Origin: JAVBQU01 sp031548675
Lineage (GTDB): Bacteria; Bacteroidota; Bacteroidia; Bacteroidales; P3
DNA length: 12,260 bases
Reading direction: 5' to 3'
Assembly: GCA_031548675.1 (NCBI GenBank)
Contig: JAVBQU010000066.1
Span: 1-12,260 of the forward strand
The notes under the pieces are model-generated. The model did no database searches, was not told where the DNA came from, and saw only the letters and a list, made by a program, of their open reading frames with translations. The position numbers and the translations under genes are program-made. Shown here one piece after another: positions 1 to 6,491 of this stretch (positions are counted from its first letter, which is position 1; each line of letters opens with the position of its first letter).

Positions 1-740
1 CTACTTCTGAATTACCTGCAAAACCTGTACAAAAAAATCAACCCAATACTACAATAAATACACCACAGACAGCCGATAAAACTTTTCCTGTATCAAGTAT
101 AAAAGAATCTCAATTTTCAGATAATAATTCAGTTAAATCCAACAACGCAAATATAAATGTATCGGTTCCGGAATCAGCCAAACCTGCAACAAATACCATT
201 GCAGCTAAAAAAACAATTGCAGACGGTAAAGTTCCTGTAATCAAAGGAACTACTCCTGTAAATGTAGAATTAACCGGAAAAACAACTATTTGCAAAGGAG
301 AAGAAGCTAAATTAGATGCTAAAGGCGGAACTTCTTATTTGTGGAGTACTTACGAAACTACTTCATCAATAACCGTAAAGCCAGAAGAAACAACTACTTA
401 TTCGGTAGTAATCACTCCCGAAAACGGAACAGAAATAGAAAAGCAAATAACCGTAACCGTAAATGAGTGTGAGAAACTGATTGTTCCTAATGCATTTACA
501 CCCGGCTCAGATAGAAATAACCTTTTTAAGATTTATGCTCAAGGAATCTCCAATTTCGAAATTGTTATCATGTCCAGACAAGGTCAGCAAGTATTTATAT
601 CCAAAGATGTAAACTTCAGTTGGGATGGAACTTATAAAAATGAACAGCTTGCCGCAGGTGTTTATTCCTATATTATCAGTTATAAAGATCCTAATGGTCA
701 GCCTAAACGTAAACCCGGTTCAATCACATTGATAAGATAA
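1..740 (+). CDS. C-terminal part of a secreted T9SS type B sorting-domain protein (5' end outside window)
   Basis: The frame is open from base 3 to the TAA at 738-740 (245 residues), so the gene starts upstream of the window; the internal TTG at 339 is not a credible start. The first ~90 residues are a low-complexity Thr/Pro/Asn/Lys-rich linker. Next comes an Ig-like/PKD-like module (from about ELTGKTTICKGEEAKLDA to QITVTVNEC) with the SYLWS...TTTYSV pattern common in Bacteroidota surface proteins. The last ~85 residues form a gliding-motility-associated C-terminal domain: VPNAFTPG, then SRQGQQVF, then SWDGTY, then AAGVYSYIISY, ending SITLIR. In the known family this domain directs export through the type IX secretion system and attachment or release at the cell surface. 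The function of the missing N-terminal part cannot be inferred. The same tail occurs in the 671-residue protein at 3664-5679. Confidence 0.9.
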   Translation, partial: TSELPAKPVQKNQPNTTINTPQTADKTFPVSSIKESQFSDNNSVKSNNANINVSVPESAKPATNTIAAKKTIADGKVPVIKGTTPVNVELTGKTTICKGEEAKLDAKGGTSYLWSTYETTSSITVKPEETTTYSVVITPENGTEIEKQITVTVNECEKLIVPNAFTPGSDRNNLFKIYAQGISNFEIVIMSRQGQQVFISKDVNFSWDGTYKNEQLAAGVYSYIISYKDPNGQPKRKPGSITLIR

Positions 741-818
741 AATATTTAAAGCGACACTTTAATTAATAAATTAAACTTATTTGAATATAATTCAAACCCA
801 ATAAAATCAAAACCGATG

Positions 819-871
819 AAAACAGCTATTAAATTCCTTTATTAATAAGGCGTTTAATAGCTGTTTTTTTT
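819..871 (+). terminator. Intrinsic terminator after the T9SS protein
   Basis: A perfect 15-bp inverted repeat (AAAACAGCTATTAAA at 819-833 with its complement at 853-867) encloses a 19-base loop, which can itself form a short CCTT/AAGG stem. The right arm runs into eight consecutive T at 864-871. This is a textbook Rho-independent terminator and separates the upstream gene from the SPFH gene. Confidence 0.9.
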
Positions 872-881
872 GTATAGTAAA

Positions 882-913
882 TTTGGATGTTAAATAAATA
901 TATGATACCTTTG
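882..913 (+). promoter_or_regulatory. Bacteroidota-type promoter for the SPFH-RHH unit
   Basis: TTTG at 882-885 and a perfect TAnnTTTG (TACCTTTG) at 906-913 are separated by 20 bases, matching the -33/-7 arrangement of primary sigma factor promoters in Bacteroidota. It lies just after the terminator and about 33 bases before the ATG at 947. No Shine-Dalgarno sequence precedes that ATG, which is normal for this phylum. Confidence 0.75.
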
Positions 914-946
914 TGATATTATTTTAATATCAAAATTATAAGCATT

Positions 947-1864
947 ATGAAAACAAATGAAAGCATATTCAGTGGATTTAAATGTTCCGGATTTATTGCC
1001 ATTACTACTATTATTGTATTATTGGGGGTATCGGTATTCGGATTTGCAAATGAGTACTACGCAGTAGGAGGTATTTTTATAGTATTGGCTTTAATTGCTT
1101 TACCCGGTTTTTTTACTAACGAACCCAACAATGCCCGTGTAATGGTATTTTTTGGGAAATACAAAGGAAGCATGAAAGAAACAGGATTCTTTTGGGTAAA
1201 TCCCTTTTATAACAAACGAAACCTTACTCAACGTGCACGTAATTTAGATGTAGAACCCATAAAAGTGAACGATAGTGCCGGAAATCCGGTTATGATTGGT
1301 ATGGTTTTAGTATGGAAAATTGTAGATACTTATAAAGCCGTTTTTGAAATCGATTCAGCTTCTTTTACTGTAAATAATATGGGGAATGCCCAGCTTAGCA
1401 TGAAATCATTTGAAAATTTTGTACACATACAAGGCGATGCCGCATTGCGTGAAGTAGCCGGTAAATACGCTTATGATAATAATGAAATAAGTCATAGCGA
1501 TGAAACTACACTGCGTTCAGGTGGCGATTTAATCAATCAGCATTTAGAAAAAGAATTGAATGAACGTTTATTGATGGCAGGGATTGAAGTAATAGAAGCA
1601 CGTATCAACTATTTAGCATATGCTCCCGAAATTGCGGCGGTAATGCTTCGTCGCCAGCAAGCTACAGCAATTATAGCTGCTCGCGAAAAAATTGTAGAAG
1701 GAGCAGTCGGGATGGTCCAAATGGCATTAGATAAATTAGCCAAAGAAAAAATTGTAGATTTAGACGATGATAAAAAAGCTGCTATGGTTAGTAATCTATT
1801 AGTGGTTCTGTGTGCCGACGAAGCTGCCCAGCCGGTAGTAAATACAGGAACATTACATCAATAA
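947..1864 (+). CDS. SPFH/band-7 domain membrane protein
   Basis: A 305-residue protein with two hydrophobic segments near the N-terminus (about 15-34 and 38-56). These are followed by an SPFH (stomatin/prohibitin/flotillin/HflK-C) domain covering roughly 60-230, including ARVMVFFGKYKG, ARNLDVEPIKVNDSAGNPV and the charged AAGIEVIEARINYLAYAPEIA-like stretch (here MAGIEVIEARI). A helical region (about 230-285, AAREKIVEGAVGMVQMALDKL) leads to a tail ending PVVNTGTLHQ. SPFH proteins form large membrane-bound oligomers that scaffold membrane domains or regulate membrane proteases; nothing here identifies the client. The gene has its own promoter, and its stop lies 11 bases before the start of a ribbon-helix-helix gene, so the two are probably co-transcribed. 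I recall the same pair from Bacteroides genomes, but that is memory, not a search. No NfeD partner is seen. Confidence 0.88.
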   Translation: MKTNESIFSGFKCSGFIAITTIIVLLGVSVFGFANEYYAVGGIFIVLALIALPGFFTNEPNNARVMVFFGKYKGSMKETGFFWVNPFYNKRNLTQRARNLDVEPIKVNDSAGNPVMIGMVLVWKIVDTYKAVFEIDSASFTVNNMGNAQLSMKSFENFVHIQGDAALREVAGKYAYDNNEISHSDETTLRSGGDLINQHLEKELNERLLMAGIEVIEARINYLAYAPEIAAVMLRRQQATAIIAAREKIVEGAVGMVQMALDKLAKEKIVDLDDDKKAAMVSNLLVVLCADEAAQPVVNTGTLHQ

Positions 1865-1875
1865 ATTTGCCGGCA

Positions 1876-2049
1876 ATGAAAGAAAAGAAAAGTTTTGTAT
1901 TGCGTATTAACACGGAAATTATGGAGGCTGTTGAAAAATGGGCGGCAGATGAATTTCGAAGTACAAACGGACAGCTAGAATGGATTATTACCGATGCTTT
2001 ACGAAAAGCAAAACGATTAAAACAAAGCAAAGAGGGTAAAAATGAATAG
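1876..2049 (+). CDS. Arc/MetJ-type ribbon-helix-helix DNA-binding protein
   Basis: A 57-residue basic protein starting MKEKKSFVLRIN. The pattern fits a ribbon-helix-helix fold: a short beta strand (SFVLRIN, about 6-12), helix A (TEIMEAVEKWAADEF, 13-27) and helix B after the turn STNGQ (LEWIITDALRKAKRLK, 33-48), with a Lys-rich tail. RHH dimers normally bind palindromic operators through the paired strands. The ATG at 1876 is chosen because an upstream extension in this frame would overlap the SPFH gene and lies outside the RHH fold. The gene follows the SPFH stop by 11 bases, so translation is probably coupled. It is not a recognisable antitoxin pair: the neighbour is a membrane scaffold, not a small toxin. 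A 10-bp perfect palindrome (1867-1876) overlaps its start codon. The target is unknown. Confidence 0.8.
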   Translation: MKEKKSFVLRINTEIMEAVEKWAADEFRSTNGQLEWIITDALRKAKRLKQSKEGKNE

Positions 2050-2062
2050 ACCTAAAATAAAT

Positions 2063-2173
2063 GGAGCTGTTCAAGAGGTTTTATAATTGTTTTTTACCCC
2101 CCAATGTCTTGAATATACATTTTACAAAAGTCCCTTTAGGGGATTTAGGGGGAATTAACTTTTTGAACAGTCC
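2063..2173. repeat. Short element with imperfect inverted ends (MITE-like or other intergenic repeat)
   Basis: The left end 2063-2080 (GGAGCTGTTCAAGAGGTT) and the right end 2157-2173 (AACTTTTTGAACAGTCC) are imperfect inverted repeats. They share GGA-CTGTTCAA and an A/G-variable run up to GTT, with one extra G on the left. The inside carries a C-run (2097-2102) near the left end and G-runs (TTTAGGGG, TTTAGGGGG) near the right. It fills the gap between the RHH gene and the M16 promoter. A 41-codon frame (2061-2186) crosses it, probably by chance. The class is inferred from structure alone; no target-site duplication is obvious. Confidence 0.4.
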
Positions 2174-2200
2174 TTTCGTTCGGTAACTACATTCTTAATC

Positions 2201-2231
2201 TTGTTAAATTAAAGACTTCTTGCGACCTTTG
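2201..2231 (+). promoter_or_regulatory. Bacteroidota-type promoter for the M16 gene
   Basis: TTG at 2201-2203 and GACCTTTG at 2224-2231 (one mismatch to TAnnTTTG) are separated by 20 bases, the same spacing as the promoter at 882-913. It lies 28 bases upstream of the ATG at 2260. An AAAGGA sequence (2250-2255) just before that ATG is one of the few purine-rich ribosome-binding-like sites in the window. Confidence 0.55.
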
Positions 2232-2259
2232 CATTACATTAATACTAATAAAGGAACGG

Positions 2260-3579
2260 ATGAAAAACACAAAAAGCAAAACTAATCCACAGCCTCAGAG
2301 CAGCAGCTTTCAAGTTCCCACAACCGACAATGTAAATATTTCAGCCTTAACACCTCAAAAGGTGTTTTTGGATAATAAACTTCCTGTTTTTATTCTTAAT
2401 AATAGCGATCAACCCATAATCCGGATTGATTTTATATTTAATGCAGGAACATATTATCAAGATGTACCTTTTCAGGCTGCCTCTGCTTGCAGCATGCTTT
2501 CGGAAAGTACACAAAAGCATACAGCCAAATATATTGCAGAAAAATTGGATTTTTTCGGAGCACACTTGGAGAAAGAAATAGGCCGCGATTTTGTAACCAT
2601 AAGTTTATATTGCATCAATAAACAACTTGCCAATATATTACCTATTGTAGAACAAATTCTGAAACAACCAAAATACGAAGAAAAAGAATTTCGGAAATAT
2701 ATCGTGAATGAGAAGCAAAAGCATATCAACAGTATGCAGAAAGTGCAGAACATTGCCCGCATGCGTTTTCAGGAGTTGGTGTATGGAACACAGCATCCTT
2801 ACGGACGTATTTTGAAAGCCGAAGAATTTGATATTTTGCAGAATACGGATTTAGAAAAATTCCATAAGAATTATTATACATCCAATAATTGTAAAATAAT
2901 TTTGGCAGGATGTATTCATGAAAAAGAATACCAATTGGTTAATTCTTATTTTGGTGGAGATGATTGGGATACTAAAATAAAAACGACACACAAGAAATAT
3001 CAAACAGCGGTTACTAAACCTACTGTAGAAATTATCCGGAAAGAAGGAGCTGTACAGTCGGCAGTATGTATAGGCAAAGCCTTAATTAATTCGGAACATG
3101 AGGATTTTTCAAAGCTTTCTATTATAAATACTATTTTAGGTGGTTATTTTGGTTCTCGACTGATGAAAAATATTCGGGAAGAAAAAGGCTATACTTATGG
3201 AATTGGTTCCGGTGTGGTATCATACAAAAACCAAGGTTTATTTTGTATAAGTACGCAGACAGCAGCAGAAACAACCCATTTATGTATAGAAGAAATTTAT
3301 AAGGAATTAAAATTTTTACGTACAAATCCCGTTTCTAAAGAAGAATTGGCTTTGGTAAAAAATTATCTGATAGGGGAGTTTATGCGGGAGGTCGACGGAC
3401 CCTTGGATATGGCAGAACGTTTAAAGCTTTTGGTACAAATGGATTACTCTGTTAATTATTATCAAAACTATCTGGATGCGATAAACCTTATTTCTCAAGA
3501 TGATGTTCTTAGGTTATCAGAAAAGTATTTACATGAAGACAGCATGGTTCAGGTGGTTGCCGGAGAAATTTTGCAATAG
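2260..3579 (+). CDS. M16 (insulinase/pitrilysin) family protein, non-catalytic type
   Basis: A 439-residue protein with the two-domain M16 layout. The N-terminal domain covers about 30-235 (FNAGTYYQD, then LDFFGAHLEKEIGRDFVTIS, then HPYGR at 179-183 and NYYTSNNCKIILAG). The C-terminal domain covers about 250-439 and includes LGGYFGSRLMKNIREEKGYTYGIGS (293-317), the R...GYxY substrate-binding segment. Active M16 peptidases carry a zinc site HxxEH after the AG(S/T) segment; here residues ~72-84 read QAASACSMLSEST, with neither histidine nor HxxEH. It therefore resembles the inactive partner of two-subunit M16 enzymes such as the alpha subunit of mitochondrial processing peptidase, which contributes substrate binding while another subunit holds zinc. 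No catalytic M16 gene is in the window. There is no signal peptide or membrane segment, so it is probably cytosolic. It has its own promoter and no strong terminator after it. Confidence 0.88.
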   Translation: MKNTKSKTNPQPQSSSFQVPTTDNVNISALTPQKVFLDNKLPVFILNNSDQPIIRIDFIFNAGTYYQDVPFQAASACSMLSESTQKHTAKYIAEKLDFFGAHLEKEIGRDFVTISLYCINKQLANILPIVEQILKQPKYEEKEFRKYIVNEKQKHINSMQKVQNIARMRFQELVYGTQHPYGRILKAEEFDILQNTDLEKFHKNYYTSNNCKIILAGCIHEKEYQLVNSYFGGDDWDTKIKTTHKKYQTAVTKPTVEIIRKEGAVQSAVCIGKALINSEHEDFSKLSIINTILGGYFGSRLMKNIREEKGYTYGIGSGVVSYKNQGLFCISTQTAAETTHLCIEEIYKELKFLRTNPVSKEELALVKNYLIGEFMREVDGPLDMAERLKLLVQMDYSVNYYQNYLDAINLISQDDVLRLSEKYLHEDSMVQVVAGEILQ

Positions 3580-3663
3580 AATTCTATATCATATTAAAAA
3601 AATCTATCAGGTCTAAAAGGCTTAATACACCTAAACTGTATAAGGTTTTGTCTTTAATTTATA

Positions 3664-5679
3664 ATGAAAATGGTCAAACGGCTTTTTATAGTTTGCTTAT
3701 TAATGTTTTATATGATGATTGGATTTGCCCAAAATCCGACATTCAATTGTATTGCCGTTTTGAATAATGGAAATGTGACTGTAACATGGGATAAACCGGT
3801 AAATACTACCGGTTTTATTGAATATGAAATTTTCAGATCAGGTTCTTTAGCAGGGGTTTACTCGCAAGTGGGTAATGTAACTAATGTAAATACCACTACT
3901 TTTCAAGATATAACAGCCAATGGTAATATTCAATCTTATTTTTATTATATAGCAACTAAAACCTCATTAGGAAGCTTTCCATCCGATACCTTGCATAGTA
4001 TATTCCCTCAAGCTGTAAAAACAACCGGAATTTCTGTAAATCTATATTGGAATTCCATTTCTTCTAAATTCAATGGGAACTATATTATCTTTAGAAAACA
4101 AAGTATAAGCGGAACATGGTCGCAAATACAAACAACTACTCAGTTAAATATTTTTGATACTGTACAAACCTGTTCCGATTCCATTTATTATCGCATTGAA
4201 ATTAATCATCCGTCAGGCTGTCAATCCGTTTCCTCTGTACATTCCGAATATTTCAAGGATAACATTATTCCTAAAAAACCGACTACAGATTCTATTAGTA
4301 TTGATAACGTGAATAATAAAATTACTATCGGCTGGGAAGCAAGTCCGTCATCAGATACCTATGGATATGCTATTTCAAGAGGAAACCCAAGCTTAGTGAT
4401 AGATACAGTTGTAGGGCGTTTCAATACATTTTATATAGATACTGATAATGCCATCGATCCTAAAACCAAAACCTATGAATATAAAATAGCGGCTTTGGAT
4501 AGTTGTGGGAACAGTAGTATTTTAGATGTTGTTCAAAAAAATATACTGCTATCAGCAAATTCTGATTTTTGTGCAGGAAAGATAAATCTGAATTGGAGTG
4601 CTTATATCAATATGAAAAACGGCTTGGGAGGCTATGCTGTTTTTGTAAGTAAAAATGGCGGAAACGATACGGTTGTTGCAGAAGTCGGCTCTAGTGTTCT
4701 TTCTTATTCTTATGCTTTTCCTGATGATAGCGCAACTTATTGCATTATTGTAAAAGCATTTAATGTAGGAAAAACCATATATGCGTCATCCAATCAGGTT
4801 TGTTTAACAGTTACCAAACCCAAAAAACCGGAATTTATTTATATTCAAAAATTGGAGGTTGAAGATCATCGGAATTCAACCGTAAAATTGCAGTTTACAG
4901 TTGATACAAAAAGTCAAGGAACAGGATTTAAGTTATATTATTCTACTGGAACCGATTCGCAATTTTACGATTTAGCAACGATACCTAACAATGGTTCTTC
5001 TACTTATGAATATACTCATTTGGGAATTGATGCTCAAGAAAGCCTTCTTAAATATAAGGTTATAGCTTTGGATAGTTGTGGTAATTTAACTACAGAATCT
5101 AATATATTATATACTATATTATTAACCGGAAAAACTTCGGATAACATCAATCAATTGACATGGACACGAGCGATAGGTTTTTCTAATCCGGTTGATAGTT
5201 ATGAGATTTACCGTAGTACTTTACCTTCCTCCTTGGGAACTAAAATAGCAACTGTATCAGGAGCAACATATACTTATACAGATGATATAAACTCGGTTTC
5301 TGATGCAACGGATAGGTTTTATTACAGAATAAAAGCGATAGAACAAGCCGGAAATGTGTATAACATACAAGGCGAAATTATTTCTCATTTTCTTGAGCTC
5401 AAGAAAATTTCTGATTTTGTATTTCCTACAGGTTTCGACCCATCTTCGGGGGGAACATTCGGACCTATAGGGCTTAACATTAATCGGGATGGTTATTACT
5501 TTGCGGTATTTGCCCGTAATGGGATGAAGATTTTCGAATCGAGAGACCCTTACAGGGGTTGGGATGGAACTTACAATGGAGCTAATTGTCCCACTTCGGT
5601 TTATATGTATATCGTAAATTATATTGATGAAAAAGGTATATATTTGCAAAAGAAAGGGTCTGTAACTTTAATAAGATAA
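3664..5679 (+). CDS. Secreted multi-domain (fibronectin III-like) protein with T9SS type B sorting domain
   Basis: A 671-residue protein. Residues 1-22 are a signal peptide (charged MKMVKR, hydrophobic core, ending GFA before Q). About six fibronectin-III-like modules follow, roughly at 25-105, 112-198, 200-292, 295-385, 387-485 and 487-575, each with a VTVxW/INLNW strand near its start and a YxYxIxA strand near its end. The last ~90 residues (582-671) are the gliding-motility-associated C-terminal domain: FPTGFDP, FARNGMKIFES, RGWDGTYNG, SVYMYIVNYID, ending SVTLIR. The protein should cross the inner membrane by Sec and the outer membrane by the T9SS, and act at the surface or outside, probably in adhesion or binding. 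No catalytic domain is visible. Modules 3 and 5 share ALDSCGN with a 17-bp identical DNA stretch, suggesting internal duplication. The next gene starts 57 bases downstream. Confidence 0.9.
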   Translation: MKMVKRLFIVCLLMFYMMIGFAQNPTFNCIAVLNNGNVTVTWDKPVNTTGFIEYEIFRSGSLAGVYSQVGNVTNVNTTTFQDITANGNIQSYFYYIATKTSLGSFPSDTLHSIFPQAVKTTGISVNLYWNSISSKFNGNYIIFRKQSISGTWSQIQTTTQLNIFDTVQTCSDSIYYRIEINHPSGCQSVSSVHSEYFKDNIIPKKPTTDSISIDNVNNKITIGWEASPSSDTYGYAISRGNPSLVIDTVVGRFNTFYIDTDNAIDPKTKTYEYKIAALDSCGNSSILDVVQKNILLSANSDFCAGKINLNWSAYINMKNGLGGYAVFVSKNGGNDTVVAEVGSSVLSYSYAFPDDSATYCIIVKAFNVGKTIYASSNQVCLTVTKPKKPEFIYIQKLEVEDHRNSTVKLQFTVDTKSQGTGFKLYYSTGTDSQFYDLATIPNNGSSTYEYTHLGIDAQESLLKYKVIALDSCGNLTTESNILYTILLTGKTSDNINQLTWTRAIGFSNPVDSYEIYRSTLPSSLGTKIATVSGATYTYTDDINSVSDATDRFYYRIKAIEQAGNVYNIQGEIISHFLELKKISDFVFPTGFDPSSGGTFGPIGLNINRDGYYFAVFARNGMKIFESRDPYRGWDGTYNGANCPTSVYMYIVNYIDEKGIYLQKKGSVTLIR

Positions 5680-5736
5680 TTATAAATAAGGGGATTTTCA
5701 CAACTCTCTTTATAACCTGAAATTAAAAAATAAACA

Positions 5737-6333
5737 ATGAAAAAATTACAAAGTATTGTATTAATGGTATTGGTATTATCCATGACCCATATAGCATGTG
5801 CTCAAAAAAAGAAACAAGATTCAAAAACAACAACCGTGGCAGCCCAAAATAACCCCAAAGCTATTACTTGGATGAGCATTACCGATGCTCTAAAACAAAA
5901 TGAAGGAAAAAACAAAAAGAAGATTTTTGTAGATGTATATACCGATTGGTGTGGATGGTGTAAGCGTATGGATGCTACTACATTTCAGGATTCCAATGTG
6001 ATACGGATTATGAACAAATATTTTTACGCCGTAAAATTTAATGCAGAAAGTAAAGATACTATTTTTGCTTTTGGTCAAAAATTAGCCAATCAGAATCCAA
6101 CAGGAAAAGGAGTTCATGATCTAGCTGTTGGCTTATTAAACGGGCAAATGTCGTATCCTTCTTATTCTTTTTTGAATGAAGATAATAAATTGCTTACTGT
6201 TGTTCCCGGATACCAGCAAGCCGACGCTTTTGAAAAGATATTGGTTTATTTTGGTAACGACGATTATTTGAAATACAAATGGGAAGAGTACTCTGCCATT
6301 TATGACGAAAAAATTAAACCTTTTCTAAAATAA
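5737..6333 (+). CDS. Exported thioredoxin-fold protein with CGWC active site
   Basis: A 198-residue protein with a signal peptide (1-22, ending ACA before QKKK, an A-x-A site). A Cys at 21 makes a lipoprotein conceivable, but the residues before it do not form a good lipobox. After a short polar linker comes a thioredoxin-like domain: KIFVDVYTDWCGWCKRMD (62-79) with the redox pair C72/C75, and a cis-proline candidate P141 in MSYPSYSF. WCGWCKRM is typical of the periplasmic Thioredoxin_7/DsbD-gamma-like group. It probably acts in the periplasm as a thiol reductase or disulfide exchange factor. It lies 57 bases after the T9SS-tailed protein with no terminator between, so the two may be co-transcribed; a role in folding that protein is only a guess. 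C21 lies in the predicted signal peptide, leaving C72 and C75 as the only cysteines I see in the mature protein. Confidence 0.88.
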   Translation: MKKLQSIVLMVLVLSMTHIACAQKKKQDSKTTTVAAQNNPKAITWMSITDALKQNEGKNKKKIFVDVYTDWCGWCKRMDATTFQDSNVIRIMNKYFYAVKFNAESKDTIFAFGQKLANQNPTGKGVHDLAVGLLNGQMSYPSYSFLNEDNKLLTVVPGYQQADAFEKILVYFGNDDYLKYKWEEYSAIYDEKIKPFLK

Positions 6334-6363
6334 AATATCTCATTAGTATTATTTAGGCTCTGA

Positions 6364-6396
6364 AGTGACGGGGTGGCTTAAAGTCACCCCGTCACT
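6364..6396. repeat. GC-rich near-perfect palindrome (hairpin)
   Basis: The arms AGTGACGGGGTG (6364-6375) and its exact complement (6385-6396) are separated by 9 bases that continue the pairing with one G-T wobble and three more pairs around a central A. The whole 33 bases is thus one palindrome. It is far more GC-rich than its surroundings and has no T-run after it, so it is not a standard intrinsic terminator. It lies 31 bases after the thioredoxin-like gene and 96 before the aminopeptidase. It could be a terminator of another kind, an RNA 3'-end stabiliser, or a copy of a repeated palindromic element. Confidence 0.65.
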
Positions 6397-6435
6397 GTTC
6401 TCGCTGTTATGTTTACAGCATAATGGTAGTAATGG

Positions 6436-6458
6436 CAATCTTTTTAAGATTGTCTTTG
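6436..6458 (+). terminator. Weak terminator-like hairpin upstream of the aminopeptidase
   Basis: CAATCTT (6436-6442) and AAGATTG (6446-6452) form a 7-bp perfect stem with a TTT loop, followed by TCTTTGTTT. The T-run is interrupted and the stem is AT-rich, so termination would be weak. It may end leak-through transcription from the gene before or act as a leader structure for the aminopeptidase, which starts 33 bases later. Confidence 0.35.
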
Positions 6459-6491
6459 TTTATTGATTTAAGTATTTAAAAACTAATAACT

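Noticed and set aside
339..740. Separate 133-residue gene starting at TTG 339
   Set aside because: The frame is open to the left edge of the window and the Ig-like domain extends upstream of 339, so this is an internal part of a larger gene.
817..846. Nine-codon frame starting MKTAIKFLY
   Set aside because: It falls in the stem of the intrinsic terminator, which fully explains this sequence.
1876..2049. Antitoxin of a toxin-antitoxin pair (small RHH protein)
   Set aside because: No small toxin-like gene lies next to it; the partner gene is a 305-residue SPFH protein.
2061..2186. 41-codon open frame (ATG at 2061) downstream of the RHH gene as a third gene of the unit
   Set aside because: It lies almost entirely within the inverted-repeat element, has TTTAGGGG-derived composition and shows no recognisable fold; better explained by the element.
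3625..3660. Promoter for the FN3-like protein at the TATAAGGTTTTG sequence
   Set aside because: The spacing between TA and TTTG does not fit TAnnTTTG and no upstream box is at the right distance; too weak to list.
6451..6458. TGTCTTTG as a -7 box for the aminopeptidase
   Set aside because: It has one mismatch, overlaps the hairpin arm, and there is no TTG about 20 bases upstream.
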